DNA of 64,000 bases from Trileptium ribeirensis (taxonomy: Eukaryota > Nematoda > Enoplea > Enoplida > Thoracostomopsidae). Shown piece by piece: positions 23,760-35,600 of the stretch. Each line of letters starts with the position of its first letter. Within the stretch, counting starts at the first letter, position 1. Below the pieces are notes generated by a model, which worked only from the letters and a program-made list of their open reading frames with translations, did no database searches and was not told the origin of the DNA. A program made the position numbers and the translations under genes. The stretch lies in contig JASANE010018279.1 of assembly GCA_030248225.1 (NCBI GenBank), forward strand, positions 51,970-115,969. The letters run 5' to 3'.

Positions 23760-24089
23760 GTTACAATATATTTGTTGTTTTAGAAATTAATATTTAAGAA
23801 CCGACCGTAGCTTTTCCAGAATCTGAGAGAGACTTCATAGGATCTGATTCCGCTCGGCTCGTCGGACATCATACAAGTACGACTGAGCTTGGCTCTATAG
23901 CCGTACTAAATCGGGCCTAGCGGAGTGCAGGCCTTTTTATAAATATTGTCAACTGGGATATTCACATAACGGCTTCGAGACGTTTTTATTCTCGAAATTT
24001 CCGGAGTTCTTGAACAGAACCATTTGTTTCACCATTTATGACAAAGTATCTGTGATGGATGTGCTGGTAACTCCGTCGTTGTTCTCTTG
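23760..24089. other. Short unique stretch between the solo LTR and element C
   Basis: It starts with the GTTA right target duplication of the solo LTR and ends with TTG, the left target duplication of element C. No gene seen. Confidence 0.6.
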
Positions 24090-24140
24090 TGCAGGTTTCA
24101 CAGAATGATGAGTGCAAAAAGTGGGCAGTTTTGTCTTTAA

Positions 24141-24211
24141 CAGCCATTTGCAAGAAACTAAAATCTCTTATGGGAGGGCAATATGATATTTTAGTTTCTT
24201 GCAAATGGCTG
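24141..24211. repeat. Perfect inverted repeat, 24-bp arms, in the left TIR of element C
   Basis: Arms 24141-24164 and 24188-24211 are exact complements (CAGCCATTTGCAAGAAACTA...) with a 23-base loop. A degraded version lies in the right TIR near 30416-30486. Confidence 0.92.
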
Positions 24212-24540
24212 CTAGAGATTTTTGTTTCTAATGACTGCTTGTTTGATATTTAAATCTCTAACAGATAGTTGTAAGAGACTAGTCTTATATAGATAGCCAA
24301 TAAATACAGAAATCTCTAACAGCTAGCCATAACAGATTATTGTCTCTAATGGCTAGCTGTTAGAAACTTTTATCTCTTACAGCCAGTTATAAAATGCAAA
24401 AGTCTCTAATAGCTATCCATTAGAATTTCAAATATTTAACGGTTGGATGTAAGAGATTTTTGTATGTTAGAGCTGGCTGTAAGAGACAACAGTTTCTAAC
24501 AGCCAGCCATTAGAAACAAAAATCTGTTACAGGAAGCTCA

Positions 24541-25262
24541 TTATTGATATTGGTGCCCCTTTTAGTTCGATGCTTGTGCCCCTCCAGTTTGATATTGGCC
24601 CCCTCCAGTTTGATATTGGTGCCCTCCTTCAGTCTGATATTGGCCCCCCTCCAGTTTGTTATTGGCCCTTCTCCAGTTTGATATTGATGCGCCCCTCCAG
24701 TTTGATATTGGCGCCCCCACCAGTTTGATATTGGCCCCCTCCAGTTTGATATTGGCCGCCCCTTCAGTTGGATATTTGCCATGCCCAGCTTGATATTGGC
24801 TCAACCTCCAGTTTGATATTGATGCATCCTCTCCAGTTCGATATTGGACTCCCTCCAGTTTGATATAGGCCCCTCTCCAGTTTGATATTGGTGCCCCCTA
24901 AAGTTCGATGTTTGTGTCCCTCCAGCTTGATATTTGTGCTCTCCTTCAGTTTGATATTGGCCCACTTCAGTTTGCTATCGCCCCCTCCAGTGTGATATTG
25001 GCCCCCTCCAGGTTGATATTGGCCCCTCCAGTTTCATATTGGCGCCCCCTACAGTTTGGTATTGGTGGCCCGTCCAGTTTGATATTGGTCGCCCCTCCAG
25101 TTTGATATTGGCCACGTCCAGCTTGATATTGGCTCATCCTCCAGTTTGATATTGATGCATCCTCTCCAGTTCGATATTAGCCTTCTGCTCCAGTTTGATA
25201 TCCCCCCTCTCCAGTTTAATATTGGTGCCCCTTCCGGTTTGATATTGGCCCTCTTTCAGCTT
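24541..25262. repeat. Element C left minisatellite
   Basis: About thirty-two copies of the CAGTTTGATATTGG unit. Many here end GGCCCC rather than GGTGCCCC, a subtype difference from element A. Confidence 0.94.
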
Positions 25263-25670
25263 CAGCTCTTGTAGTTTTATTGAATTTTTATGCTAAAATG
25301 TGTTCACAATAATTTTCCACAAACTAATTCGGTTTTTGTTAACAATTCGGAACAGCCATATGATCGCAGAAAAATTGACTTATAATATTGGCCCGCGAGG
25401 ATTATTCATACGTCATCATTTGAGACGCGAAGCATCGTTATCGTAAGGACACTAAGGGCTCTAAGCAAATGGTCTTAGCCCTACAAGTATTTTTCAGCAA
25501 TAGACCCAAATTTGCCGAACAACGTAAACCCGTAAAATAGCAGTCTTATAAAACTACACATACCGTCGACCAACACGCATAGAAAATAGCACTATGCTGT
25601 GTTTTCTGAAAAGCTGGATGGGTAAAAATTTTGGTTATTTATAAGAAATTCTGGTCAAATTTAAAAATCG

Positions 25671-25862
25671 TTGGCTACTTTTGAGACAGGCTTATTAGTC
25701 CCTTTAAAGGTATGCCAAACCATACTTGGAGGCCTTAAAAGCCGAGATAAACAATCAATATTGGATTTTCATGGTTTTTCAAAAACAGAGCTTTTGGAAA
25801 AATTGGGCATTTGGATCCTTGATGTTCGAGTTGCGGATTGGAAATCTAATTACTGTATGTAA
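25671..25862 (+). CDS. Short ORF of unknown meaning in the element C core
   Basis: A 63-codon frame with balanced composition. Its middle reads DFHGFSKTELLEKLGIWILD, which looks helical and protein-like. GTATGTAA near the end could be a splice donor. I recognise no family, and a chance ORF is at least as likely. Confidence 0.15.
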   Translation: MATFETGLLVPLKVCQTILGGLKSRDKQSILDFHGFSKTELLEKLGIWILDVRVADWKSNYCM

Positions 25863-27857
25863 CCTCATAGCTTTAATTTAAAGTGAACAGGTAAGAAACT
25901 ATATCCCTTAATATTTATAAAGGGATGCTTGAACCAAGTCCCGTGTAGGATGCTGCTTTTGTACGGCATGCGCGGATTTTGTACTGTCTAGCACCAATTT
26001 TTCATATTTAAAATCGTAGGGCATATGTTTAGTATTAAACTAAGATGTATCAAGGTTTAATGGCAGTCAACAATCCATATGTCTTTGCCGTTAAGCCGTC
26101 GGTCATTAGAAAAATTTACCGACTGGTCGAAGGGCTGCCGTTTGACTTCAAACCCGGCCGTTACCCAACATTACTTAAACAAGACCAGACAGTGCAAATT
26201 GGCGACTATATATAGTTCTGGAAGCCTGGCGTATCACACTCTTTCTGTAAAGCAGTAAGCAAATATACCATGGCCAGTGGCTAAATAGGCTAACAAATAG
26301 CTGTCGCGGCTGTTAACGACCGGAAAAAGTTTAATTTAGTATTTGCCATATTAGGTAACCGTTGTTTTATTCATCCATGTTCAAGGTCCAGGGTCCCATG
26401 CGAAAGTGCTGCGTGATAGGGTCGGCATTCGGCCTCCCATACGGGATTAGCTGGTTGGCGGCGCCTTCGACACCGCGCGGGAGGTCGTTCGACCTGTGAA
26501 ATGGAGGGGGAGTCTTCGCTTCGCACCGAATCGCACCTATAAGTTGTACATGTCGTCTAGAAGATATTCGTCGATAAATTTCTATTTCGCTATGTATTTT
26601 TAGTATTCACTTCTATTTTTACAAACACTGTCTCTGAGTGGCATCACACATTAAAATAGCCTTTATTGAAATCTATAATTTTAATCAAGCAGTAGTAGCC
26701 GTTTCAGAGATTTTGCGCTCTAGTTGCTTTAATCGCATAAGGTATCCTGTTTAAATCTTGTTAGTGAAAGGAAGTATAGAATTATGTTCACCAAGCAATT
26801 TCGGTTAAAATTGTTTAAATAATTTTCTACTAGTCCTCGCTCTACAGATGACATTTAATTGCTATATCCTTTAACTGTTATAATTTTCGCAATGAAACTG
26901 CCACGCAGAGCGACGATTAAGTCAGATATTTATAAACTTGTCGACCATACGCAGAAAACTCAACACTTAAAACAGGAATTGACTTTGAACATTTGCGTGA
27001 TGGAGTTTGTAAATTTAATACAATTTTGCTAGCATACATATTGAACTCTGAACAGTTGTCGGCGAATTAAATAAAATTAGCGTTACGCATAATGTATAAA
27101 ATAATACCGAAAAGGCCATTAATTCAGAGCGAGAAATTTTAACCTACAAATCTAAAAAGTTTCCGGCACTGGACAAGCAGCTTATGCGGTTGCCCAATTA
27201 TTGCAGCAAAGGTTTCTCAAAATTTTCGCTAAACTACATATAAAGTAATAGACCCATTCATTCAAATTCAACATATTTTCGCTCTCTGGGGTAATGTTAC
27301 TTGAAAATATAATAACTTAAAATGGAAGATTTCAATGCACAGCAGCGTATTCGCGAACAGTTTTGCGTCGGAGTTCAGTTCACCAAAATGCGTTGCGTAA
27401 CGATTTTTGTGCGAAATTACTAAATATGATACTTGGTAGGGTCTCCTTAAATTTATTCGTGCATAAGGCAACCCGAAGTACGAATACATAGTCTGAAAAG
27501 TCAAAAACAATACCAACGCCTAAACATTCACTATAATCTCCGTTTCGGGACTTTTCAAGATAATAACAGCAAGTGAATTGAGTGTAACAGTAGTATTTTC
27601 GCTTATAACGTTTCAACATTTTATGCACAGTGTATACAGAAACATATATACAACAAATGTGTGTGAATAGATTCGACAATAATTGTGCAACAGTGTTATT
27701 CATTTACCACAATTCAATTCAATTCTGGCATCTTGAAACTTTAGATGCATATAGCACTATGAATTACTTTATAGTTATATTCCCAAATTCCTGTTGGTCA
27801 AAGTATAAAGTAAACTTTACATCGAAACGTATTTTGTATAATTATTTTTATCTACAG

Positions 27858-27903
27858 ATACTAAACGACAAAGACTATGGTGATTATTTTTACGGGTTTT
27901 TTG
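27858..27903 (+). CDS. Candidate 46-bp internal exon in the element C core
   Basis: TTTTTATCTACAG precedes and GTAAGTTC follows, a strong acceptor and donor pair. The enclosed 46 bases read as ILNDKDYGDYFYGFF in the open frame. This may be part of a gene captured by the element, or a chance pairing of splice signals. No partner exon is certain. Confidence 0.25.
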
Positions 27904-28080
27904 GTAAGTTCTTTGTCAAAAATCAAACAGTTTATACTGTATCTTGAACGGTTTCAGACATAGTTTAGTATTCATCTGATAAGCGAAATTTAGAGTTATG
28001 TTCATGTAACTATAATTATGTTTTAGTTAAAAGCAGTTTAGAACTTTGAAATTGCATGCGCAGTGTATTTGCGCATCGTC

Positions 28081-28340
28081 TAACAACTGCACATACAAAA
28101 AAACGAACCACAACAAACCAAAAACGAACCACCCAGCAAAAAGACACACACCCAGCACCGACGCAAAACATAACGACACCAGCAAGCAAAACACACCAAA
28201 CCCCAATAGCCCAAACACAAAAACCGAACACAAATAAAACGCCAGAAGACACGGGCCGACCGAAGCGAAACGCGCAACCCACACACCGAAAAAATTAAAA
28301 AACAAATAAACACCCGACATCACACGGACATAGCCAAACG
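28081..28340 (+). other. T-depleted A/C-rich tract with an open frame ending at 28298
   Basis: Only about 4% of bases are T on the plus strand, in sharp contrast to the AT-rich surroundings. One frame (28056-28298) encodes a Thr/Lys/Gln/Pro-rich tail with an AT-hook-like GRPKR before a TAA stop. The base bias alone removes stops, so coding status is uncertain. Confidence 0.5.
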
Positions 28341-29042
28341 GACATAAACGGAAGTAATAATTAGTGTGCCATTTATTTCTCCTCATTTATCCGGCGATTT
28401 GGCAGCACACAATAATTACACAAGTTTTTTTATTAATTTGTAGTGTGGTATGTTACGATACGCTGGGATTTTGCTATGAGATGTTACAACTACGAGCTTA
28501 TTATGCTGATTGAATTAAGAGTCATAGCCATAACTCAACCAAGCTCGTAGAAAATAAATTACAAGAGTATGCGAAAGTATCGATCTTTAGCACAGCGTCT
28601 CTATATGAAAATACGAGAAAAATAATACTCATACATTTTGCAAAAATAGTATATACTTCGCTGAGTTTGTCATCACTGATAATTATTGGCAGGCCGCTAC
28701 AAACTAGGAGTAATAGTTAAATACATTGTAACAGACGACTAATAAACTCATTCAATGTATAACCTCTTATATTTGCGCCAAAGTCATGTCGGACTGGCCA
28801 TTGAAAATAATTAATGATAAAGGAAACATTTACTATAATTCTGACTCGGCGTATGTTTTTACAAACCCAAATTTGCAATAGGGACGGGAACAACTATACC
28901 CACCTGACCCAGAATCGCCAAGCACACATTTACTTGTTGATCCATATTTATCCAAATATTCCAAAGCAATAAACAATCGCAGTTAAGAACACACGAAATT
29001 CGGCGCAAAATAATGTTTTTGTATTTTCCCTGGAGTCTTACG

Positions 29043-30052
29043 GTATCAAACTGGAGGAGGGCACAGCTATCAAACTGGACTGGATGGGGGTACCAATTTC
29101 AAACTGGAGGGGCACCAATATCAAACTGGAGTAAGACACCAAAATCAAACTGGAGGGTGCCAATATCAAGCTGGAGGGACACCGCTATCAAACTAGAGGG
29201 GGCACCAATATCAAACTGGAAAGGGCACCAATATCAAAGTGGAGGACACACCAATAACGAACTAGCGGGGTCACCAATATCAAACTGGAGGGGCACCAAT
29301 TGCAAACTGGAGGAGGCACCAATATCAAACTGGAGGGGGCCAATATCAAGCTGGAGGGCCACAATATCAAACTGGAGAAAGACACCAAAACCAAACTGCA
29401 GGGGCACCACTATAAAACTAGAGGGGGCACCAATGTCAAATTAGAAAGGGCACCAATATCAAAGTGGAAGACACACCAATAACGAAATAGTGGGGGCACC
29501 AATGTCAAACTGGAGGAGGACACCAATATCAAACTGGAGGTGGCACCAATATCAAACTGGAAGAGGGACCAATATCAAGCTGGAGGGGTGCACCAAGATC
29601 AAACTGGACCGTGGCATCAATATCAAACTGGACGGGCTCACCAATATCAAATTGAGGGGGGCACCAATATCAAACTGGAGGGGGCACCAATATCAAACTG
29701 GAGGGGGGCACCAATATCAAACTAGACGTGGGTACCAATATCAAACTGGAGGGGGCACCAATCTCACACTGGAGGGGGCACCAATATCAAACTGTAGGGG
29801 GCCCCAATATCAAACTGGACGGGGGCACCAATATCAAACTGGACGAGGGCACCAATTTCAAACTGGAGGATGACACCAATATCAAATTGGAGGGCGGCAC
29901 CAATATCAAACTGGAGGGCGGCACAATATCAAACTAAAGGGGGCCACCAATATCAAACTGGACGGGGGCATCATTATCAAACTGGACGGAGTCACCAATA
30001 TGAAACTGGACGGGGTCAGCAATATCAAATTGGATAGGGCACCAATTTCAAT
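29043..30052. repeat. Element C right minisatellite, inverted orientation
   Basis: About forty-four reverse-complement units. A block at about 29125-29255 recurs near 29365-29485, a roughly 240-bp higher-order repeat. The edge GCACCAATTTCAATAATGAGC mirrors the left-arm edge at 24533-24556. Confidence 0.93.
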
Positions 30053-30538
30053 AATGAGCTTGCTGTAAAAGATTTTTGTTTCTAATGGCTAGCTGTTAGA
30101 AACCTTTGTCTCTTACAACCAGCTGTGACATACAGAAATCTCTTACAACCAACCATTAAATATTTGAAATTCTAATAGATAGCTATTAGAGACTTTTGTA
30201 TTTTATAACTGTTTGTAAGAGACCAAAGTTTCTAACAGCTAGCCACTAGAGACAACAATATGTTATGGCTAGTCGCATAAGATTTTAATCTCTAACAGCT
30301 AGTTATTAGAAATTTCTGTATGTATTGGCTATTTACACAAGACTAAAGTCTCTTACAGCTATCTGTTAGAGATTAAATATCAAACAAGCAGTCATTAAAG
30401 ACAAAAATCTCTAGCAGCCGTTTTCAAGAAACTAAAATATTATATAACCGTCCATTACAGATTTTAGTTTTTTGCAAACGGCTGTTATAGACAGAACTGT
30501 CCACTGTTTGCAGTCATTATTCTGGGAAACCTGCATTG

Positions 30539-33000
30539 CAGTGCAGTAGCATGTTTTTTGAAAGGACAAATTTATTTATCTGTGCGTTCATTGAGTACGT
30601 TCATTGCTCACATGTGGGAAGCGACACTACAAATTTAATTGCGCTCAGTGTAGCTAGCAACTCTAAAATATAAAGCAATGGCGTGAAATAAAAAACATGC
30701 GGATCCCGTATGTAAGATTTGAGCTGAAGGCGAAAAACACTGGTCCCTACATGTTGGATGCGGGTGTAAAATTGAATAAATACTGATCCGACATGTGGAA
30801 TGAGGGTTTGAAACAAGATTGCCCGTTCTAGTTCACACTTCAGCGTCTGAATGTACCGGGCACCGAAGTTGCTAATTCTTCAACTTTAACCCGGGGCTTT
30901 TTGCAATTTGTTTTGCAGTATAATGCATCAATAATGGTGCTTCCATAAAATTTACATAGATATTATTATGGCACGACAGAAGGTTAATAGATAATAAGAA
31001 AACTATTTAAGCAGTGACATGTTATTCATTTTAGACATTTGCTGAAAAATTTCTATGACAGGTTGAGACATAGCTTTTTGTTTTGTCTCACAATCCATGG
31101 AAGCTATTATGTTTTTAACTATCCTGTTCAAGATTAAATTATTTTCTAAAATGATTTAACTCAAATTCCATACTTGAAAAATGAAATAATTCGGAGACAT
31201 GCGCGGTGGAATTTACTAGCTTCGCATGGTATGTTGTGAGAAACAAGAATTGTTCCAGTTCTGTTCGCTGCCACAGGCAGCAAATTAACGTTAAGCTGAT
31301 AGCTATTTGTGCACAGTGATCACTAGAAATAATAAAAACAGATCACCAAAAGGTAATATTAGGTATGCCGTAGCGTTCAATGTTTGAAGATAGGTTGAGC
31401 AAACCCGACGAAATACAATTCTTAATTTCCAAGTTAAAGAGGTGCAATTACAAATGTAGTAGTAACTACAATTCCACCGATGTAGGAATTATAAATCTTT
31501 AGGAAAAAATTTGTGGAAAAAATTATTAAATTTATTTTAAATTTAAATTAAAATTTAAATTAAATTGTGATAATTGAAATTAGTAACGTTTTGATATCTA
31601 AATTTATTGGTGTAATTAGTAGAGTTGTCTCTTGCTTAACGTCTGGTTTCAGCAGGATTATCAGTTGTTTTGTCAGAATTTAAAGCCGATTCCTTGCGTT
31701 TCTTTATGGTCTGGCCTATGTTAGGATTATAAGGTTACGACACTCTATTGTCATGCTGCCACAGTCACGCTAACTGAGATCCAAGCTAATACACCGTAGG
31801 ATATCCGCATGGAAGTATTTACTCCACGAGCGAGCGTATAGATTGAAAACATATGAAAGCAATATGATTTCCGAACAATAATAAGTTTCACACTTTTACA
31901 TTTTTGCTGTCTGAACAAGAAAAGAAATGACAAATCTGCCATATCCAGAACTCGCGCACTTTTGTCGTGAAAAAATTCATACCCGGTGGTAAATCGTACA
32001 TGTAAAATTCATACATGCCCATAAAAGTTATAGAATACTTTACCCCTGTGGGTTTGGACCACTCTGGCAGGGCTGGCAGGCAGCCCGAACCCCCTAGCGC
32101 CAACGGCGCCGCCCTCCCACCTCTCCCGTATCGAAAAATTTTGCGCAAATAGGCAAAAATTGGGAAAAATAGGGCAATGGGCACAACTTCGCAAAAAAGT
32201 AGAAAACATTTTATGAAACGTTAGCAGAAATTAGCAGAAATTGAGAAAATTTTATCAAAGTAAGGAAAATTAGAGAAAATTATGAACTTTTATTTCGACA
32301 TTTTACCCCGTCTAAGGCCGTCCCTATCACCCCAGGTGGGGTTGGCTACCTCCCCTGGAACATCGGACCTTGAGAAAGTATGTATATAAATGGTACTTTT
32401 TCGCTTCTTTGTAAGCATTCACATTATATCGCTGCATAGCACAGTCGTTGCTAGGCACTTGACCTTGGATGGATCTTCACACCGCTTTCCTTGGCCACCA
32501 TGTACATGTCAGTACGTAGTGCTGTACGTTAGGTAGGCATTGGCGTAGACAGATGGACCCATGGGGCCTAAGGCTCCAATCCGTGGCTCTGGGTAGTAGA
32601 AACTCTTAAGTTAACAACGGACAACCGTCATTAGTACGTACCGGGCCGTTTCCAATTATCAAATCCCTCGCAAACTTTTCCACTAGCTATCTTTATGTAT
32701 GTATGCCGGTGAAAACTATTTAGAAATTATAGCAAACTACAAACCAACATGCATACAGATTTGGATAGCTAATTTGAACGCCACAGATACGTAAATTCGA
32801 ATGGATATAGCGGTTCATGAACACTAATATAGTTGGTGTCGGGTAATTAGGTACACGATTAGCTACAAGACTAAAAAATCAGCATCGTTGCTTATACATT
32901 TACTAGTTTATTTGACGCAAAAAATATACAAGGTTATTTTGTTGAACTGGATAATACGTACTATTTATTATCTTTGTAAATTTTTCATATGGTAATTTCA
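30539..33000. other. Host-like AT-rich DNA, no gene recognised
   Basis: No convincing coding exon. It contains one copy of an interspersed repeat at about 32040-32290. Confidence 0.5.
32040..32290 (-). repeat. Interspersed repeat, copy 1
   Basis: On the minus strand this runs from an AT-rich part (TTTCCCAATTTTTG) through CAAAATTTTTCG into a G-rich part. A shorter diverged copy of the same order lies at 35498-35600 on the plus strand. The class is unknown, perhaps SINE-like. Confidence 0.5.
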
Positions 33001-33025
33001 GCTAGAAGGCAATTTCTAGAAATCG

Positions 33026-34511
33026 ATGACATTAGTTAAATCAAGCACATGCAAGGTCAGCAGCGTGCTGGTAATACTTATTAACTCTATCTCTGTCGGC
33101 TATATTGCAAGTTTATCGGGTAATACTCGAGTCAACATCAGTGGAGTCAGCACAAAACTCGCCATTAATTTTACTCAAAAACAAGCGCAATATTTACGCT
33201 ATGATCTAGAATTGCCGGACACGAAATTACTGTGGCTAACAAAAGATTTATCAACGCTCCTCCAAAACGATACAGAAAACTTTAAAACAAGAATTCAAAG
33301 TCAAACCCAGCACAGGTCTGCACTGAACGCAAACGAATATGCATTGTCACATTTAAAATCGGAGAAGCCGGTGAATACTGCAGACGGGTATAAATCATAT
33401 CAAAGTAATGCCGCATATCAGAGTAACATTAGTATTACTGCGCCTAATGAGTCTTCCGTTGCTGAACTATCACGCTTATTAACGACACATGTTGCAGCAC
33501 GTTCCTTAGATGTCGCAGAGCCAAGTAATCATCGCCAAAACTCAAAATGGAGTCTATACCACAATGGCATAGGCGACGACTGGTCGTCAACATCCTCATA
33601 TGTTTACACCGGATCTGAATCAAGATTACACAAAATCTACAGCAGAAGCGTTCAAGGTAAACACCATAACTGTATTGAAAACGGAATTTAAAAACTTAAT
33701 TAGGGATTCACTTTAATACAGCCGCGGTAGATTTTTCAACCATCTTTATTAGTGATTCAATATATCAGAATCTGAAATTCATGTAAATCTTTGAGTCATT
33801 ATATATGCAATAGTGACGACAGATTTTGTTCCATCAAGTATTGTATTTATGCAGTTGATGCATTAAAACAGCTCTAAGCGCAGCTCTTCATGCGGGAAAA
33901 TAGAACCACACTCTTAATTTAATATTTGTGATCGGCAAAACATAGGAAACTGGCAACTCAATCGCCATTACTGGCACCGCATTTTCAGTAACCATAATGA
34001 GTTACAGCATTTGCACCACCTAACAGATGAACAAAATTTGATAAACTGTTTCGTATAAAAAATAATGGGTATTCTGTATAGCGTTGCAAAAACTATTTGC
34101 ACCACGCTAAGTCGGACCTGGATAGCTTGGTTCGAGCTTGGTTTACTTACTAACCATGCTCCAGTTAGGAGGTGTATCTTGAATTCTAAAGAATCTTTGC
34201 AGCGAACAACATTACATGAACAAGCGTTCAGTACGCATCAGCATTTCTAAATATAACTATTCGCGTGCCATACGTAACAATTTATTAATACATACATGCA
34301 ATATGGTTGTTGCTTTGTATTTTACCCATTTTCAGCTGTATCTTTTCTTTGGGTTGAGCTTCGTACTTCTTTGAAAATCGGCAACTCGGTCAGGATCAGC
34401 CAAATTCCCATTACCAGGCCCGAAGCTCAGCTTGGAACATGGGTCAGGCCTGTTGAGATCCGTGTTTCGGGAATAATTTTAGCCTCTATTGGATACGTAG
34501 CGACTATTTAA
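33026..34511 (+). CDS. Two-exon gene for a small secreted or membrane protein of unknown function
   Basis: Exon 1 is 33026-33656 and exon 2 is 34336-34511. Exon 1 ends CAAG|GTAAAC. Exon 2 follows TTTTACCCATTTTCAG, a strong acceptor. The single base left over from exon 1 joins the first two of exon 2 as GCT, so the phase fits exactly and gives 268 residues before TAA. An in-frame TAG lies 9 bases before the ATG, and an AG acceptor at about 33000 suggests an upstream untranslated exon or a trans-splice site. The N-terminus has a basic start and a hydrophobic run (SVLVILINSISVGYIASL), consistent with a signal peptide or anchor. The rest is Ser/Asn/Thr-rich with several N-x-S/T sequons, and the C-terminus (SGIILASIGYVATI) is hydrophobic. 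Family not recognised. A two-exon 807-base open frame is the best host-gene candidate in the window. Confidence 0.55.
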
Positions 34512-35411
34512 CACCCAGAAATTAGGTACTTAGGTAATTAGGAAATATAGAATAATATAATCGACAGTTCATGGATTTGTGCATGATACTTTGAAAATGT
34601 GTTTGTGATAAAGTTGGTCGATGTGTAATAGAATTTTGACAAAATAGTATTGCGTTTATTACACATTCGGAATTACATTCATATGTATTTAATATATAAT
34701 ACGTGTAAAATGTCGTTATTTATATATGCCAAAACCATAAGATTTTAAATTCAAATTCGTAATTAATAGTTAGAGTCCATAAAATTCGAAAAGCAATCAC
34801 CACGCAAACTGTCACTGTTATACAAAGCTGTACAACATGGATATGTAAGCTTAAATTCTGAGTAGATTTCAAAAATATTTGCATAATTTTAAATATGCTT
34901 GAGAGTCTCACTTTAATTTTACTAAAAATTATATGATTTTATAGAACGATATAACGTTTTTCTTCTTTCGTTAAATGTCAGCGATACGTGTTAGCAAGAA
35001 ATCTCACAGTTCGATGCAGAAAGTTAAGCACAACAGTTAGTTTAATAACGTCAGTAGTGGAAACATTATCACTTGTCAATGCTTATATTCCTTTATTTTA
35101 CGGGGTTTTGCTATTTTTTCTATTGTAAAATATTTTTAGCGAAGGAAATTTTGCAAATATCGTTTTGATAATCTGGTTTACCAGTTGTTTGAAATGAAAA
35201 TGACAACCCAAAACAGCAGGATTTATCTGCAAAATTGCGAAGTTCGGTACAGAGAAATTGCATACTTCTACAGAATTTTAAGATGCTGGTCATCCATTAT
35301 ATGCATAGGCTATTTTTGTAGTAGGCAAATGCGCTACCCTTCTATAACATAATGGTTTGATTTTTACCAAAAGCTTCAGGGGTGTGTACCATAATTTGCT
35401 TCTTTTTTCAG

Positions 35412-35478
35412 AGCAGCAACCTCAACCATATTTCAAGTCTCTGTTCAAATGTTATAGTTGTGGCTCAGAAGTATTCAG
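35412..35478 (+). CDS. Candidate exon starting a Ly6/QVR-like cysteine domain
   Basis: GCTTCTTTTTTCAG is a strong acceptor. The exon reads QQPQPYFKSLFKCYSCGSEVF and ends at CAG|GTTAGA, a weak donor. The FKCYSC motif resembles the first Cys pair of three-finger Ly6/uPAR/quiver proteins, which are secreted or GPI-anchored. Other exons are not found and an interspersed repeat begins right after, so this is tentative. Confidence 0.3.
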
Positions 35479-35497
35479 GTTAGACAATTTGCAAATG

Positions 35498-35600
35498 TTT
35501 CCCAATTTTTGTCAATGTTCTCAAAATTTTTCGTATGACTTAGGAGTGGGGAACGGGGGCTGAGGGTTCTGAGCCTTCATAGGGAATGGAGAATATGAAT
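35498..35600 (+). repeat. Interspersed repeat, copy 2
   Basis: It matches the reverse complement of the repeat at 32040-32290: TTTCCCAATTTTTGTC, then CTCAAAATTTTTCG, then a G-rich stretch. Confidence 0.5.

Larger units (their letters stand above)
24090..30535. mobile_element. Foldback element C: TIR DNA transposon, 6.45 kb, TSD TTG
   Basis: Left end TGCAGGTTTCACAGAATGAT and right end (reverse complement) TGCAGGTTTCCCAGAATAAT are inverted repeats that extend through the AACAGCC blocks. TTG flanks both sides (24087-24089, 30536-30538). Outer arms are arrays of a palindromic unit around TCTCTAACAGC and its complement (24141-24540 and 30053-30490). Inner arms are the common minisatellite in mirrored orientation (24541-25262 and 29043-30052). 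The 25263-29042 core is AT-rich and has no recognisable transposase, but contains an exon-like segment (27858-27903) and a T-depleted ORF region (28081-28340). Confidence 0.85.
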
